64,000 nt of DNA, from positions 1,426,001 to 1,490,000 of the forward strand of contig NZ_CP032084.1 in the NCBI RefSeq assembly GCF_003600685.1, in the 5' to 3' direction. Position 1 is the stretch's first letter. Every line of letters begins with the position of its first letter. The position numbers and the translations under genes were made by a program. The stretch is from Achromobacter sp. B7. Its GTDB lineage: Bacteria; Pseudomonadota; Gammaproteobacteria; Burkholderiales; Burkholderiaceae_B. Positions 41,663 through 52,730 of the stretch are shown in pieces. Below the pieces are notes generated by a model. It worked only from the letters and a program-made list of their open reading frames with translations. It was not told where the DNA came from and made no database searches.

Positions 41663-42169
41663 TTACGCCGTACGGGCGCCCGCCACGATGCGCCCATCGC
41701 GCACCTGGAAACGCTGTGCGCTGCCTTGCCCGGCGATTTCCAGCAGATCGCCTTCTGAATAGCCGGTCACGTTCGGGCAGTCGAGCCATTCCGGGTTGAT
41801 GAACGGAAAGTACTTCAGCGTGCCGCTGCCCTGGCTGGCAAAGTCGAACGTTGTGTTGGCCACCACTTCCGGGTCCCATTGGCTGGCGTCGAAAGTCAGC
41901 GCGCAGCCCACGCCGATGCGGTACACGATGCTGGCGCCCATGCTGGCAAAGCCCAGGGCGCCCACTTGAAGCTGCGCGCCGTTGCGCAATTCAATTACGC
42001 GGCTGCCCAGGCGTTCCAGGGTGATGTGCTTGAAGGCGACTTCGGCGCCGTCAACGACCAAGTGCGAGTATTGGCCCAGCGTGACTTCGGCGTAGGTGCC
42101 GCTGTGGCCAACTTCTTTTTCGGTGATCGTTGCCGCTTCATTGGCGGCAAGCGTAATGGTCGTGCTCAT
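41663..42169 (-). CDS. Hypothetical protein, beta-rich, unknown function
   Basis: I do not recognise this 168-residue protein. It has no signal peptide or membrane helix. The sequence is rich in short beta-strand-like stretches separated by Gly/Asn/Asp turns (YAEVTLGQYSHLVVDGAEV, ITLERLGSRVIELRNG, QLQVGALGFASMGASIVYRI), which suggests a beta-sandwich or beta-solenoid fold. There is one cysteine near the middle (GVGCALTF) and one late (LDCPNV). The ATG at 42169 has GGAGAG nine bases upstream; a TTG two codons earlier is less likely. The upstream region is long, AT-rich, and can form a hairpin just before the ribosome site. It stands alone between trpS and tex. Confidence 0.75.
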   Translation of the reverse strand: MSTTITLAANEAATITEKEVGHSGTYAEVTLGQYSHLVVDGAEVAFKHITLERLGSRVIELRNGAQLQVGALGFASMGASIVYRIGVGCALTFDASQWDPEVVANTTFDFASQGSGTLKYFPFINPEWLDCPNVTGYSEGDLLEIAGQGSAQRFQVRDGRIVAGARTA

Positions 42170-42430
42170 GTTCAATGGCTCTCCGGGGGGCTATCAGGGT
42201 GGGGCGCTTTTTCTTTTACTTCTTGCCTGATAGACGGTTCGCGCCGCAGTTCGCCTGATCATGGATGTTTGTGTCTGCCGTGTTCCCCAACGCCACCGGC
42301 TTTTATTATTTGGACACAATTCGATATTTTCCCTTATTTTTAGATTTCCTGATTGAGCGCGCGCAAGGAAAACGCCCAATCTAGGGGAAAGTCCTAGGGT
42401 AGGGATCGGCAAAGATGCGGGCAAAGAAAA

Positions 42431-42469
42431 CGGGAAAAGGAAACGGGAAAAGGAAACGGGAAAAGGAAA
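42431..42469. repeat. 13-bp polypurine tandem repeat
   Basis: Three exact copies of CGGGAAAAGGAAA form a 39-base, almost pure purine tract on the plus strand. It abuts the terminator downstream of tex. Confidence 0.85.
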
Positions 42470-42493
42470 AGCCAGGGCATCAGCCCTGGCTTT
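42468..42493 (-). terminator. Terminator after tex
   Basis: An 11-bp perfect stem (AAAGCCAGGGC with GCCCTGGCTTT) has an ATCA loop and lies 22 bases past the tex stop. On the minus strand the stem is followed by a pyrimidine tract starting CCTTTTCC. It can act in both directions. Confidence 0.75.
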
Positions 42494-42515
42494 GTTTTAG
42501 CGCCGCGCGAAAAGA

Positions 42516-44894
<2,379 letters not shown>

Positions 44895-45108
44895 CTCTAT
44901 ACGACGGCAAAAAGGAAAAACAAGGGGCGGATTGTGCCATAAGCGGCTATTACAAAACGTGCCAGGGGGGACCGATCTGTCCCTTGCTCAGCCGGAAAGG
45001 CGGCGTGGCAAGGGGTATCATTTGGTCCTTTCCCACATCAGTGTCTGGCGCCCGAACCGTTACCGGTACCGGTTCACCGTAGACTCCGACCGACACTAGG
45101 CTGCCGTA

Positions 45109-47214
45109 ATGCTGGACCTGGATATTTCCGAATTCTTTGACGAGGACGGGCCGTTGGCCACGGCCATGCCCGGCTACAAGCCTCGCCCTTCGCAAGTGGA
45201 GCTGTCGCAGGCCATCGGCGACGCCATCCAGGACCGCGCCACGCTGGTGGCCGAAGCGGGCACCGGCATCGGCAAAACCTGGGCCTATCTTGTACCCGCC
45301 TTCATCCAGGGCGGCAAGGTGCTGATTTCCACAGGCACGCGCACGCTGCAAGACCAGTTGTTCGCGCGCGACCTGCCGCGCGTACGCGCCGCGCTGGCCG
45401 CGCCCGTCACCGCCGCGCTGCTCAAGGGGCGGGGCAACTATGTCTGCCACTACCACCTTGAACGCCTGCAGGGCGATGAGCGGGCCTTGAAGTCGCGCAC
45501 CGAAATCCAGCAGCTGCGCCAGATCCAGGTGTTCGCGGGCATTACCAAGACCGGCGACCGCAGCGATCTGGCGCAAGTGCCCGAAGACGCCGACATCTGG
45601 CAGCGCGTGACCTCGACCCGCGAAAACTGCCTGGGCCAGGAATGCCCGCGCATTCGCGACTGCTTTGTCGTCAAGGCGCGCCGGCAGGCCCAGGAGGCCG
45701 ATGTCGTCGTGGTCAACCACGCGCTTTTCATGGCTGACCTGGTGCTGCGCGAAGAAGGCGTTACCGATCTGCTGCCCGAAGCCGACACCGTGATCTTCGA
45801 CGAAGCCCATCAACTGCCCGACACCGCCACGCGCTTCCTGGGCAGCAGCGTGTCCACGCACCAATTGATGGACTTTGGCCGCGCGCTGGAAGTGGCCGGG
45901 CTGGCGTATGCGCGCGAAGCCGCCAAGTGGAGCGACGTCAGCCGCCACCTGGAAACCGCCGCGCGCGAATTGCGCCTGGCCTGTGCGCCGCTGGACAAGA
46001 TGCCCGGCCGCAAGGCCACGTTTGAAGCCATCCCCAACCCCGAGGAATTCGACGAGGCGCTTGCCGCCTTGCGCGAGGCCGTGGACACGGCGACCAAGGC
46101 GCTGGGCGTGGTGGCTGAAAAGCACCCCGACCTGATGGCGGCCGCGCGCAGCGGCGCCGAAATATCGATTCGGCTGAAACGCTGGGCCACGCCGGGCCGC
46201 GCGGGTGGCCACATGGAAGACGAAGGCTGGGGCCGTGATGACCAGGCGCCCGAGCCCGCCGCCGACATCGCGCTGGCCGACGGGCCGTCCACACCCGCCG
46301 CCATCCTGGAAGGCGTGGCGGCCGCCCAGCAATGGACCGGCCCGGCCGTGCGCTGGGTCGAACACGGTTTGCATCATGTGCGGCTGCATTCCGCGCCGCT
46401 GTCCGTGGCGCAGGCGTTTTCCAAATACCGCAAGCCGGGGCAGGCCTGGATCATGACGTCGGCCACGCTGTCGGTGAATGGCGAGTTCACCCACTTCACC
46501 AGCCAGCTTGGCCTGGAACAAGCGCGCACGGGCAAGTGGGAATCCCCGTTCAACTATCCCGAACAGGCGCTGCTATTCGTGCCGCGCGGCATGCCCGAGC
46601 CGCAGTCGCCACAATTCTTGGATCGCTTTGTCGACACGCTGATGCCGCTGCTGGAAGCCAGCCCGGGCGGCACGCTGGTGCTGTGCACGACGCTGCGCGC
46701 CGTTGAAAAAGTGGCTATGTTGCTGGCCGACGCGTTTGACGACGCCGGCCATGACTGGCCGCTGTTAAAGCAGGGCGAGGGTACGCGCCGGGATCTTCTG
46801 GACCGCTTCTGCAAGCTCAAGCACCCGGTGCTGGTGGGTAGCGCCAGCTTCTGGGAAGGCATAGACCTGCCGGGCGACGTGCTGACGCTGGTAGCCATCG
46901 ACAAGCTGCCGTTCGCGCCGCCTGACGACCCCGTCATCGAAGCGCGCTTGCGCGCGTGTCGGGCACACGGGGGCAATCCGTTTTCGGAATACCAGTTGCC
47001 GGAAGCCGCCATTTCGCTCAAGCAGGGCGCGGGCCGTTTGATCCGCACGGAATCGGACTGGGGCGTGTTGATGGTGGGTGATGCGCGCCTGGTCGAAAAG
47101 CCCTACGGCAAGCGTCTGTGGCGAGGCCTGCCGCCGTTTGCTCGCACGCGCGAACTGGAAGAGGTGCTGGCGTTCTACCGGCGCAAGCAGGGCGACGACG
47201 ACGTGGCGGCGTAG
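45109..47214 (+). CDS. DinG/YoaA-family ATP-dependent helicase with Fe-S cluster
   Basis: This 701-residue superfamily 2 (XPD-like) helicase has Walker A AEAGTGIGKT (48-57) and DEAH box VIFDEAHQLPD. The four cysteines expected for a [4Fe-4S] cluster are spread through NYVCHYH, RENCLGQECP and RDCFVVKA. Motif VI is visible as SLKQGAGRLIRTESD. It unwinds DNA and probably helps replication or repair. The ATG at 45109 follows a 22-base imperfect dyad (45054-45075). A strong terminator lies downstream. Confidence 0.93.
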   Translation: MLDLDISEFFDEDGPLATAMPGYKPRPSQVELSQAIGDAIQDRATLVAEAGTGIGKTWAYLVPAFIQGGKVLISTGTRTLQDQLFARDLPRVRAALAAPVTAALLKGRGNYVCHYHLERLQGDERALKSRTEIQQLRQIQVFAGITKTGDRSDLAQVPEDADIWQRVTSTRENCLGQECPRIRDCFVVKARRQAQEADVVVVNHALFMADLVLREEGVTDLLPEADTVIFDEAHQLPDTATRFLGSSVSTHQLMDFGRALEVAGLAYAREAAKWSDVSRHLETAARELRLACAPLDKMPGRKATFEAIPNPEEFDEALAALREAVDTATKALGVVAEKHPDLMAAARSGAEISIRLKRWATPGRAGGHMEDEGWGRDDQAPEPAADIALADGPSTPAAILEGVAAAQQWTGPAVRWVEHGLHHVRLHSAPLSVAQAFSKYRKPGQAWIMTSATLSVNGEFTHFTSQLGLEQARTGKWESPFNYPEQALLFVPRGMPEPQSPQFLDRFVDTLMPLLEASPGGTLVLCTTLRAVEKVAMLLADAFDDAGHDWPLLKQGEGTRRDLLDRFCKLKHPVLVGSASFWEGIDLPGDVLTLVAIDKLPFAPPDDPVIEARLRACRAHGGNPFSEYQLPEAAISLKQGAGRLIRTESDWGVLMVGDARLVEKPYGKRLWRGLPPFARTRELEEVLAFYRRKQGDDDVAA

Positions 47215-47295
47215 GGCAGGGGCGTTGCCGCCGACGTTGCGGCGCGAAGGTTTATTGCGTCAACGCCGCCCACGCACAACCCTCGGGCCCAATTG

Positions 47296-47330
47296 AAAGC
47301 CCCTCGAATCCAGGATCCGAGGGGCTTTTT
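47296..47330. terminator. Terminator between the helicase gene and bamD
   Basis: A stem of at least eight base pairs (GCCCCTCG with CGAGGGGC), extended by AAA/TTT at the base, is followed by five T residues on the plus strand and TTTCAATT on the minus strand. It serves the convergent helicase and bamD genes. Confidence 0.85.
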
Positions 47331-47356
47331 CCCATGCGGGCAAATCCGCTGATCAA

Positions 47357-48199
47357 TCAGTCAAACGGATTCCACCAGCTGCGGTCGGCCTTCAGGCCCT
47401 TGGTCTTGAATTCGCTGTTGGGGAAGTTCTTGTCGTAGACGCGCTGCGCGTCGTTCTTCAAGTCGGTCATGCCCAGCTTGTCGTAGGACTCGACCATCAG
47501 GTAAAGCGCTTCTTCGGTGGCGGGGGCGCCTTCGAAGTCGGTGATGACGGTTTGCGCGCGGTTGGCGGCGGCCACGTAGGCGCCGCGTTCGTAGTAGTAG
47601 CGCGCCACATAGACTTCGTTCATGGCGATGGTATTGACCAGCCAGGCGATGCGCTTTTCGGCATCAACCGAATACTTGCTTTCCGGGTAGCGCTTGATCA
47701 GTTCGTTGAACGCGTCGTAGGACGCGCGCAGGCCCTTGGGGTCGCGCTCGGCGGGGTCCTGGCCCGTGATGTTGGTCATGAACGCGCTGGCGGGCGTGAA
47801 GTTGATCAGGCCTTTCAGGTACAGCGCGTAGTCGGTGCCGGGGTGGTTCGGGTAAAGCTGCTGAAAGCGATCGATGGCGGCCAGGGCCTGCTCGTTTTCG
47901 CCGTCTTTCCAGTTGACGTAGGCCAGCTCAAGCAGGGCTTGCTGGGCGTACACGCCGAAGGGGTAGCGGCTTTCGATGGCGGTCAGGCGCTCGCGCGCTT
48001 CTTTCCAGCCTCCGGAGGACATTTCCGACTTGGCGTCGGCGTAGAGCTGTTCGGCGCTCCAGTTGGTGGTCTTGTCATATTTGCTGTTCGTCGAGCCGCA
48101 ACCGGCGATGACGATGACGGCAAATAGCGCGATAACCACGCGCAAAACCGGCCCGCTTCGGGATGCGGGGTTCGAGGGAGCTGCGGGGTGGTGAATCAC
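47357..48199 (-). CDS. bamD: Outer-membrane assembly lipoprotein BamD
   Basis: This 280-residue lipoprotein of the BAM complex has a signal peptide ending in the lipobox VIAGC (Cys34). TPR-like repeats follow (AEQLYADAKSEMSSGGWKEA, QALLELAYVNWKDGENEQAL, SYDAFNELIKRYPESKYS). BamD helps BamA insert beta-barrel proteins into the outer membrane. The start is GTG at 48199 with AAGGA 10 bases upstream. It is divergent from rluD, a gene order conserved in many beta- and gamma-proteobacteria. Confidence 0.96.
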   Translation of the reverse strand: MIHHPAAPSNPASRSGPVLRVVIALFAVIVIAGCGSTNSKYDKTTNWSAEQLYADAKSEMSSGGWKEARERLTAIESRYPFGVYAQQALLELAYVNWKDGENEQALAAIDRFQQLYPNHPGTDYALYLKGLINFTPASAFMTNITGQDPAERDPKGLRASYDAFNELIKRYPESKYSVDAEKRIAWLVNTIAMNEVYVARYYYERGAYVAAANRAQTVITDFEGAPATEEALYLMVESYDKLGMTDLKNDAQRVYDKNFPNSEFKTKGLKADRSWWNPFD

Positions 48200-48252
48200 G
48201 AGAATCGTATCCTTGGTGTTAGCATGGCAGGCTGATTATATGATTTGTCTCC

Positions 48253-49284
48253 ATGTCCGATACAGCCGCCGGCACAGATCTCGTTTCCGACGACGAACTC
48301 CTGGGCCTTCCTGACGAAAACTCCGACGAAATCACCGAGGCAAACCCCGCCGAAAACCGGGGTGAACCGCAACGTGTAACCGTGCCTTCCAGCACCCGCG
48401 CCGACCGGCTGGACAAGGTGCTGGCCGGCTTGCTGCCCGACCATTCCCGCAGCAGGCTGCAAGGCTGGATCGAATCCGGCAACGTGCATGTCAACGGCGC
48501 GCCCGGCAAGATTCGCCAGACCGTTGGCCCGGGCGACGAACTGCTGGTGTGGGCCCAGCCCGCCCCTGACGCGCGCGCCTTCACCCCCGAACCCGTTGAA
48601 TTCACCGTTGTGGACGAAAGCCCCGACTGGATCGTCGTGAACAAGCCCGCGGGCCTGGTGACGCATCCGGGCGCCGGCAACTGGAGCGGCACGCTGCTGA
48701 ACGGCCTGCTGTACCGCTACCCGGAATTGGCGGCCGTGGCGCGTGCCGGCATCGTACACAGGCTGGACAAAGACACCTCGGGGCTCATGGTCGTGGCCCG
48801 CAATGAAAAGGCCCAGACCCATCTGGTGCGCCAATTGCAGGCGCGCAGCATGGGCCGCGAGTATGTCGCCCTGGCCCATGGCTGGATGGCGGCGGCCGGC
48901 CGGGTCGACCGCGCGATCGGGCGCGATGCCCGCGTGCCCGTGCGCATGAGCGTCGAGCGCCCCGTTGCCCCGAAACCCGCCATTACCAATTACTCGCCGG
49001 TCCGGCGCGGGCAGGTGGACCCGGGTGGTCGCGTCACGGAAGTGGTGTGTCGCCTGGAAACCGGCCGCACCCACCAGATCCGCGTCCACATGGCCAGCCT
49101 GGGGCACCCGCTGCTGGCCGATACCATCTATGGCGGCAAGAACATTGCCGGGGCCACGCGGCAGATGCTGCACGCGCGCGCCCTGCATTTCGATGACCCC
49201 GGCGGCAACGGCGACGTGCAATTCACCGCTGACGTTCCGGCCGACATGGCGTTAGTTCAGGAAACCGTTGCATGGACCGCGTGA
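48253..49284 (+). CDS. rluD: 23S rRNA pseudouridine synthase RluD
   Basis: This 343-residue enzyme has an N-terminal S4 RNA-binding domain (about 45-110, RADRLDKVLAGLLPDHSRSRLQ) after an acidic leader, then the pseudouridine synthase domain with HRLDKDTSGLM, where Asp172 is the catalytic residue. It modifies helix 69 of 23S rRNA (U1911/1915/1917 in E. coli numbering). Its end overlaps pgeF by 13 bases, so the two are co-translated. Confidence 0.96.
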   Translation: MSDTAAGTDLVSDDELLGLPDENSDEITEANPAENRGEPQRVTVPSSTRADRLDKVLAGLLPDHSRSRLQGWIESGNVHVNGAPGKIRQTVGPGDELLVWAQPAPDARAFTPEPVEFTVVDESPDWIVVNKPAGLVTHPGAGNWSGTLLNGLLYRYPELAAVARAGIVHRLDKDTSGLMVVARNEKAQTHLVRQLQARSMGREYVALAHGWMAAAGRVDRAIGRDARVPVRMSVERPVAPKPAITNYSPVRRGQVDPGGRVTEVVCRLETGRTHQIRVHMASLGHPLLADTIYGGKNIAGATRQMLHARALHFDDPGGNGDVQFTADVPADMALVQETVAWTA

Positions 49285-50036
49285 TCGCCAGCCTGCCTGT
49301 TGTGACCGGCCCGTCGTGGCCGGGCGTCTCGTACTTCTGCACGACCCGTGCCGGGGGCGTGGGCGTGGCGCCGCATGATTCCCTGAACCTGGGGCGCCGC
49401 GCCGGGGACAACCCCGACACGGTCTCCGAAAACCGACGCCGCGTGCGCGCCGCCGTCCCGGGCGAGCCCCTGTGGCTGCGTCAGGTGCACGGCAGCGAGG
49501 TAGTCGATGCCGATGCGCCTGACTTGCCCGACGAACCCGCGGTGGACGCCAGCGTCACGGCGCAACCGGGGCGCGTGCTGGCCATCATGGTGGCCGACTG
49601 CCTGCCCGTCGTCATCGCCGACGGTCGGGGCCAGGTGCTGGGCGCGGCGCATGCCGGCTGGCGTGGCCTAGCGGGCGGGGTGCTGGAACACACGCTGGCG
49701 GCCATGCAAGCCAAGGCGCCCGACGCCGGCGGCTGGCGCGCCTGGGTCGGCCCCGGCATCGGCCCGACCGAATTCGAAGTGGGGCAAGACGTGCTGGACG
49801 CCTTCACGGCGGACGACCCGGCCACGCTGCGGTTCTTCACGCCGCGTCCCGGTCTATCGGGAAAGTGGCTGGCCGACCTCGCCGGACTGGCCGATTTCCG
49901 CCTGCGCCGCGCCGGGGTACAAGAAGTGGCCCTGAGCGGCATGTGCACGGTGTCGGACCCGCAGCGCTTCTTTTCATACCGCCGCGATACCGAAACCGGA
50001 CGCATGGCGTTGCTGGCTTGGCTCGACCCGGTTTGA
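49272..50036 (+). CDS. pgeF: Peptidoglycan editing factor PgeF (YfiH, laccase-domain)
   Basis: This 254-residue Cu/Zn-oxidoreductase-like protein has the family triad: His in RQVHGSEV, Cys in VADCLPVV, and His in AHAGWRGL. PgeF removes misincorporated L-Ser from peptidoglycan precursors in E. coli; related proteins act on purine nucleosides. It overlaps rluD and precedes phaC by 123 bases. Gene order bamD-rluD-pgeF is widely conserved. Confidence 0.94.
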   Translation: MDRVIASLPVVTGPSWPGVSYFCTTRAGGVGVAPHDSLNLGRRAGDNPDTVSENRRRVRAAVPGEPLWLRQVHGSEVVDADAPDLPDEPAVDASVTAQPGRVLAIMVADCLPVVIADGRGQVLGAAHAGWRGLAGGVLEHTLAAMQAKAPDAGGWRAWVGPGIGPTEFEVGQDVLDAFTADDPATLRFFTPRPGLSGKWLADLAGLADFRLRRAGVQEVALSGMCTVSDPQRFFSYRRDTETGRMALLAWLDPV

Positions 50037-50098
50037 TCTGGCGCAAGGCCGCTGCACAGGGCGCAAACCCGTGCGGCGAAACTCCTTGTATACCCGCA

Positions 50099-50127
50099 TT
50101 GACAGTGATGGACCCGGAATGCAACAT
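50099..50127 (+). promoter_or_regulatory. Possible phaC promoter
   Basis: TTGACA (50099-50104) is perfect, and 17 bases later CAACAT (50122-50127) is a poor -10. It lies 33 bases before the phaC start and could serve the phaC-phaB genes. Confidence 0.4.
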
Positions 50128-50159
50128 CAATCGAGCAGTGTCGATAACAAGGTGTGGAA

Positions 50160-51794
50160 GTGAACGCCAATCTCTCCGCAGGACCCATTCCGGTGAGCGT
50201 GGCACCGGAAATCCTGGCCGAAATTCAGGCCGAATTCTCTCGCGAGTGGCAGCGCCTTTGTGACGACGCCCGGCGCGGCGCGCTTGTGCCTCCCGCTGAC
50301 CGCCGCTTTGCCGGCAACGCCTGGGCCGCCAATGGCTCGCACCTGCTGCTGGCCCACACGTACCTGCTGTCCGCGCGCGCCATGCAGCGCATGGTCGACG
50401 CCGCCCAGGTCAGCGAACCCATGCGCGAGCGCCTGCGTTTTTCCATCATGCAGTGGGTGGACGCGCTGTCGCCGTCCAACTTCCTGGCATTGAATCCAGA
50501 CGCCCAGCAGTCCATCGTCGAAAGCGCCGGCCGCGCGTTGAATGAAGGCCTGGCCAACCTGCTTGGCGACGTCAAGAAAGGCCGCATCACCCAAACCGAT
50601 GAATCGCAGTTCGAGATCGGCCGCAACGTGGCCGTATCGCCCGGCGAAGTGGTGTTCGAGAACAAGCTGTTCCAGCTGATCCAGTACGCGCCCTCGACCG
50701 CCACGGTCTACGAGCGGCCGCTGGTCATCGTGCCGCCGAACATCAACAAGTTCTACATCCTGGACTTGCAGCCCGAAAATTCCTTTGTGCGCCACGCAGT
50801 GGGGCAGGGCTACACGGTATTCCTGATTTCCTGGCGCAACCCGCTGGCCAGCGACACCGACGGCGTGGACCGCGCCACCTGGACCGACTACCTGGACGAC
50901 GCCGTGCTGCAAGCGCTGCGCGTGGCCAGCGACATCACCAAGCAACCCAAGGTCAACGCGCTGGGTTTCTGCGTGGGCGGCACGATGCTGGCCGCGGCGC
51001 TGGCGCTGGCCGAGGCGCGCGGTGAACAGCCGGTAGCGTCGCTGACGCTGCTGACTTCGCTGCTGGATTTTCACGACACGGGCGTGCTGAAGGTCTTTGT
51101 CGACGAAGCCCATGCGCTGCTGCGCGATCAACAACTGGGCAACGGCGGCTTGATGCCCGGCCGTGACCTGGCCACCACGTTCTCGTTCCTGCGGCCCAAC
51201 GAGCTGGTCTGGAACTACGTGGTCGGCAACTACCTGAAGGGTCAGAAGCCGCCACCGTTTGACCTGCTGTTCTGGAATGGCGACAGCACCAATCTGCCCG
51301 GGCCGTTCTTTTCCTGGTACTTCCGCAACACCTACCTGGAAAACAACCTGAAGGTGCCGGGCCGCGCGCAAGCGGCCGGCACATCGCTGGACCTGACGCG
51401 CCTGACGATGCCGGCGTACATCTTTGGCTCGCGCGAAGACCATATCGTGCCCTGGGTGTCTGCCTATGCGTCCACGCAATTGCTGCGCGGACCGCAGCGC
51501 TTCGTGCTGGGGGCCTCGGGCCACATCGCGGGCGTGGTGAACCCGCCCGCCAAGAAGCGCCGCAGCTATTGGGTCGCGGACAAGCTGGGCAAGAAAGGCC
51601 ATGACATGCCGGGCGACCCGAACGCCTGGTTCGCGCAAAGCACCGAACACGCGGGCAGCTGGTGGCCCGACTGGACGGCCTGGCTGGCCGACCATTCGGG
51701 CAAGCAGATGAAGGCGCGCACAAAATTAGGCAATGCCAAGTACCAGCCGATCGAGCCGGCGCCTGGCAGGTATGTGAAGGTCCGGGCAGCCTGA
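50160..51794 (+). CDS. phaC: Class I poly(3-hydroxyalkanoate) synthase
   Basis: This 544-residue PHA polymerase has the lipase-like box GFCVGG with the nucleophile Cys271. An N-terminal domain (FSREWQRLCDDA, FLALNPDAQQSIVESAGRA) and the C-terminal catalytic region with GSREDHIVPW and SGHIAGVVNPP follow. Class I synthases of about 560-590 residues polymerise short-chain 3-hydroxyacyl-CoA. The GTG at 50160 has AAGG seven bases upstream; a GTG two codons earlier is too close to it. It begins phaC-phaB-phaR; phaA is not adjacent. Confidence 0.95.
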   Translation: MNANLSAGPIPVSVAPEILAEIQAEFSREWQRLCDDARRGALVPPADRRFAGNAWAANGSHLLLAHTYLLSARAMQRMVDAAQVSEPMRERLRFSIMQWVDALSPSNFLALNPDAQQSIVESAGRALNEGLANLLGDVKKGRITQTDESQFEIGRNVAVSPGEVVFENKLFQLIQYAPSTATVYERPLVIVPPNINKFYILDLQPENSFVRHAVGQGYTVFLISWRNPLASDTDGVDRATWTDYLDDAVLQALRVASDITKQPKVNALGFCVGGTMLAAALALAEARGEQPVASLTLLTSLLDFHDTGVLKVFVDEAHALLRDQQLGNGGLMPGRDLATTFSFLRPNELVWNYVVGNYLKGQKPPPFDLLFWNGDSTNLPGPFFSWYFRNTYLENNLKVPGRAQAAGTSLDLTRLTMPAYIFGSREDHIVPWVSAYASTQLLRGPQRFVLGASGHIAGVVNPPAKKRRSYWVADKLGKKGHDMPGDPNAWFAQSTEHAGSWWPDWTAWLADHSGKQMKARTKLGNAKYQPIEPAPGRYVKVRAA

Positions 51795-51871
51795 AACCGC
51801 ACGACGCGGTTTACCCCGGACTAATAAGAAGTTAATCAACGAGGCGTCCGTCGCACACAGGAGGAAGTCCA

Positions 51872-52609
51872 ATGAGCGGAAAACTGGCTTACGTAACAGG
51901 CGGGATGGGCGGTATCGGCACCTCTATTTGCCAGCGCTTGGCCAAGGATGGCTTTCGCGTCGTGGCAGGTTGCGGCCCCAGCCGCAACTACCAGCAATGG
52001 CTGGATGAGCAGGCTGCGCAGGGCTACACGTTCTACGCGTCGGTGGGCAACGTGTCCGACTGGGACTCCACGGTGAAGGCCTTTGAAAAGGTCACCGCGG
52101 AACTGGGCGGGGTCGACGTGCTGGTCAATAACGCGGGCATCACCCGCGATGGTTTGTTCCGCAAAATGAGCGCCGACGATTGGCGCGCGGTGATCGACAC
52201 CAACCTGAACAGCCTGTTCAACGTGACCAAGCAGGTCATCGAGGGCATGGTTGAACGGCAGTGGGGCCGCATCATCAACATCAGCTCGGTGAACGGTCAG
52301 AAGGGCCAGTTCGGCCAGACCAACTATTCCACGGCCAAGGCCGGCATCCATGGTTTCACCATGGCGCTGGCGCAGGAAGTGGCCAGCAAGGGCGTCACCG
52401 TCAATACGATTTCGCCGGGCTACATCGGCACGGACATGGTTCGCGCCATCCGCCCCGAAGTGCTTGAAAAAATCGTGGCGACCATTCCGGTGCGACGCCT
52501 GGGCACGCCCGAGGAAATCGCCTCCATGACGTCGTGGTTGGCGTCGGACGAATCCGGTTTCTCGACCGGCGCGGACTTCTCGCTGAACGGCGGCCTGCAC
52601 ATGGGCTGA
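51872..52609 (+). CDS. phaB: Acetoacetyl-CoA reductase
   Basis: This 245-residue short-chain dehydrogenase has the NADP-binding GGMGGIGTSI and the catalytic YSTAKAG (Tyr-x3-Lys), with a Ser in NISSVNG. It reduces acetoacetyl-CoA to (R)-3-hydroxybutyryl-CoA for PHB synthesis by PhaC. The start has a perfect AGGAGG. It follows phaC by 77 bases and precedes phaR. Confidence 0.95.
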   Translation: MSGKLAYVTGGMGGIGTSICQRLAKDGFRVVAGCGPSRNYQQWLDEQAAQGYTFYASVGNVSDWDSTVKAFEKVTAELGGVDVLVNNAGITRDGLFRKMSADDWRAVIDTNLNSLFNVTKQVIEGMVERQWGRIINISSVNGQKGQFGQTNYSTAKAGIHGFTMALAQEVASKGVTVNTISPGYIGTDMVRAIRPEVLEKIVATIPVRRLGTPEEIASMTSWLASDESGFSTGADFSLNGGLHMG

Positions 52610-52648
52610 TGAAGGCTAGCGGGCCGCCCCCCGGCGGCTCAAGGCGCT

Positions 52649-52674
52649 GGAAGGCCTCGGGGAGAGGGCCTTCC
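52649..52674 (+). terminator. Hairpin between phaB and phaR
   Basis: An 8-bp inverted repeat (GGAAGGCC/GGCCTTCC) with a 10-base loop lies between phaB and phaR. No T tract follows, so it may tune rather than stop transcription into phaR. Confidence 0.35.
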
Positions 52675-52730
52675 GGCATTACACTCCACCCTATTCGAAG
52701 TCTTAGAGATCGCCCGATCCGGGGACACAC

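Larger units (their letters stand above)
42170..42515. other. Regulatory gap between the orphan gene and tex
   Basis: This 346-base region is AT-rich in its middle (about 42295-42355), unlike its neighbours. It holds an inverted repeat CTATCAGG/CCTGATAG (42191-42198, 42226-42233) in the leader of the orphan gene, a polypurine repeat, and the tex terminator. The orphan gene's promoter should be here on the minus strand; I cannot fix its exact hexamers. Confidence 0.5.

Noticed and set aside
34602..42469. CRISPR-like arrays
   Set aside because: The repeats are 7-14 bases in direct tandem without spacers, and no cas genes are present.
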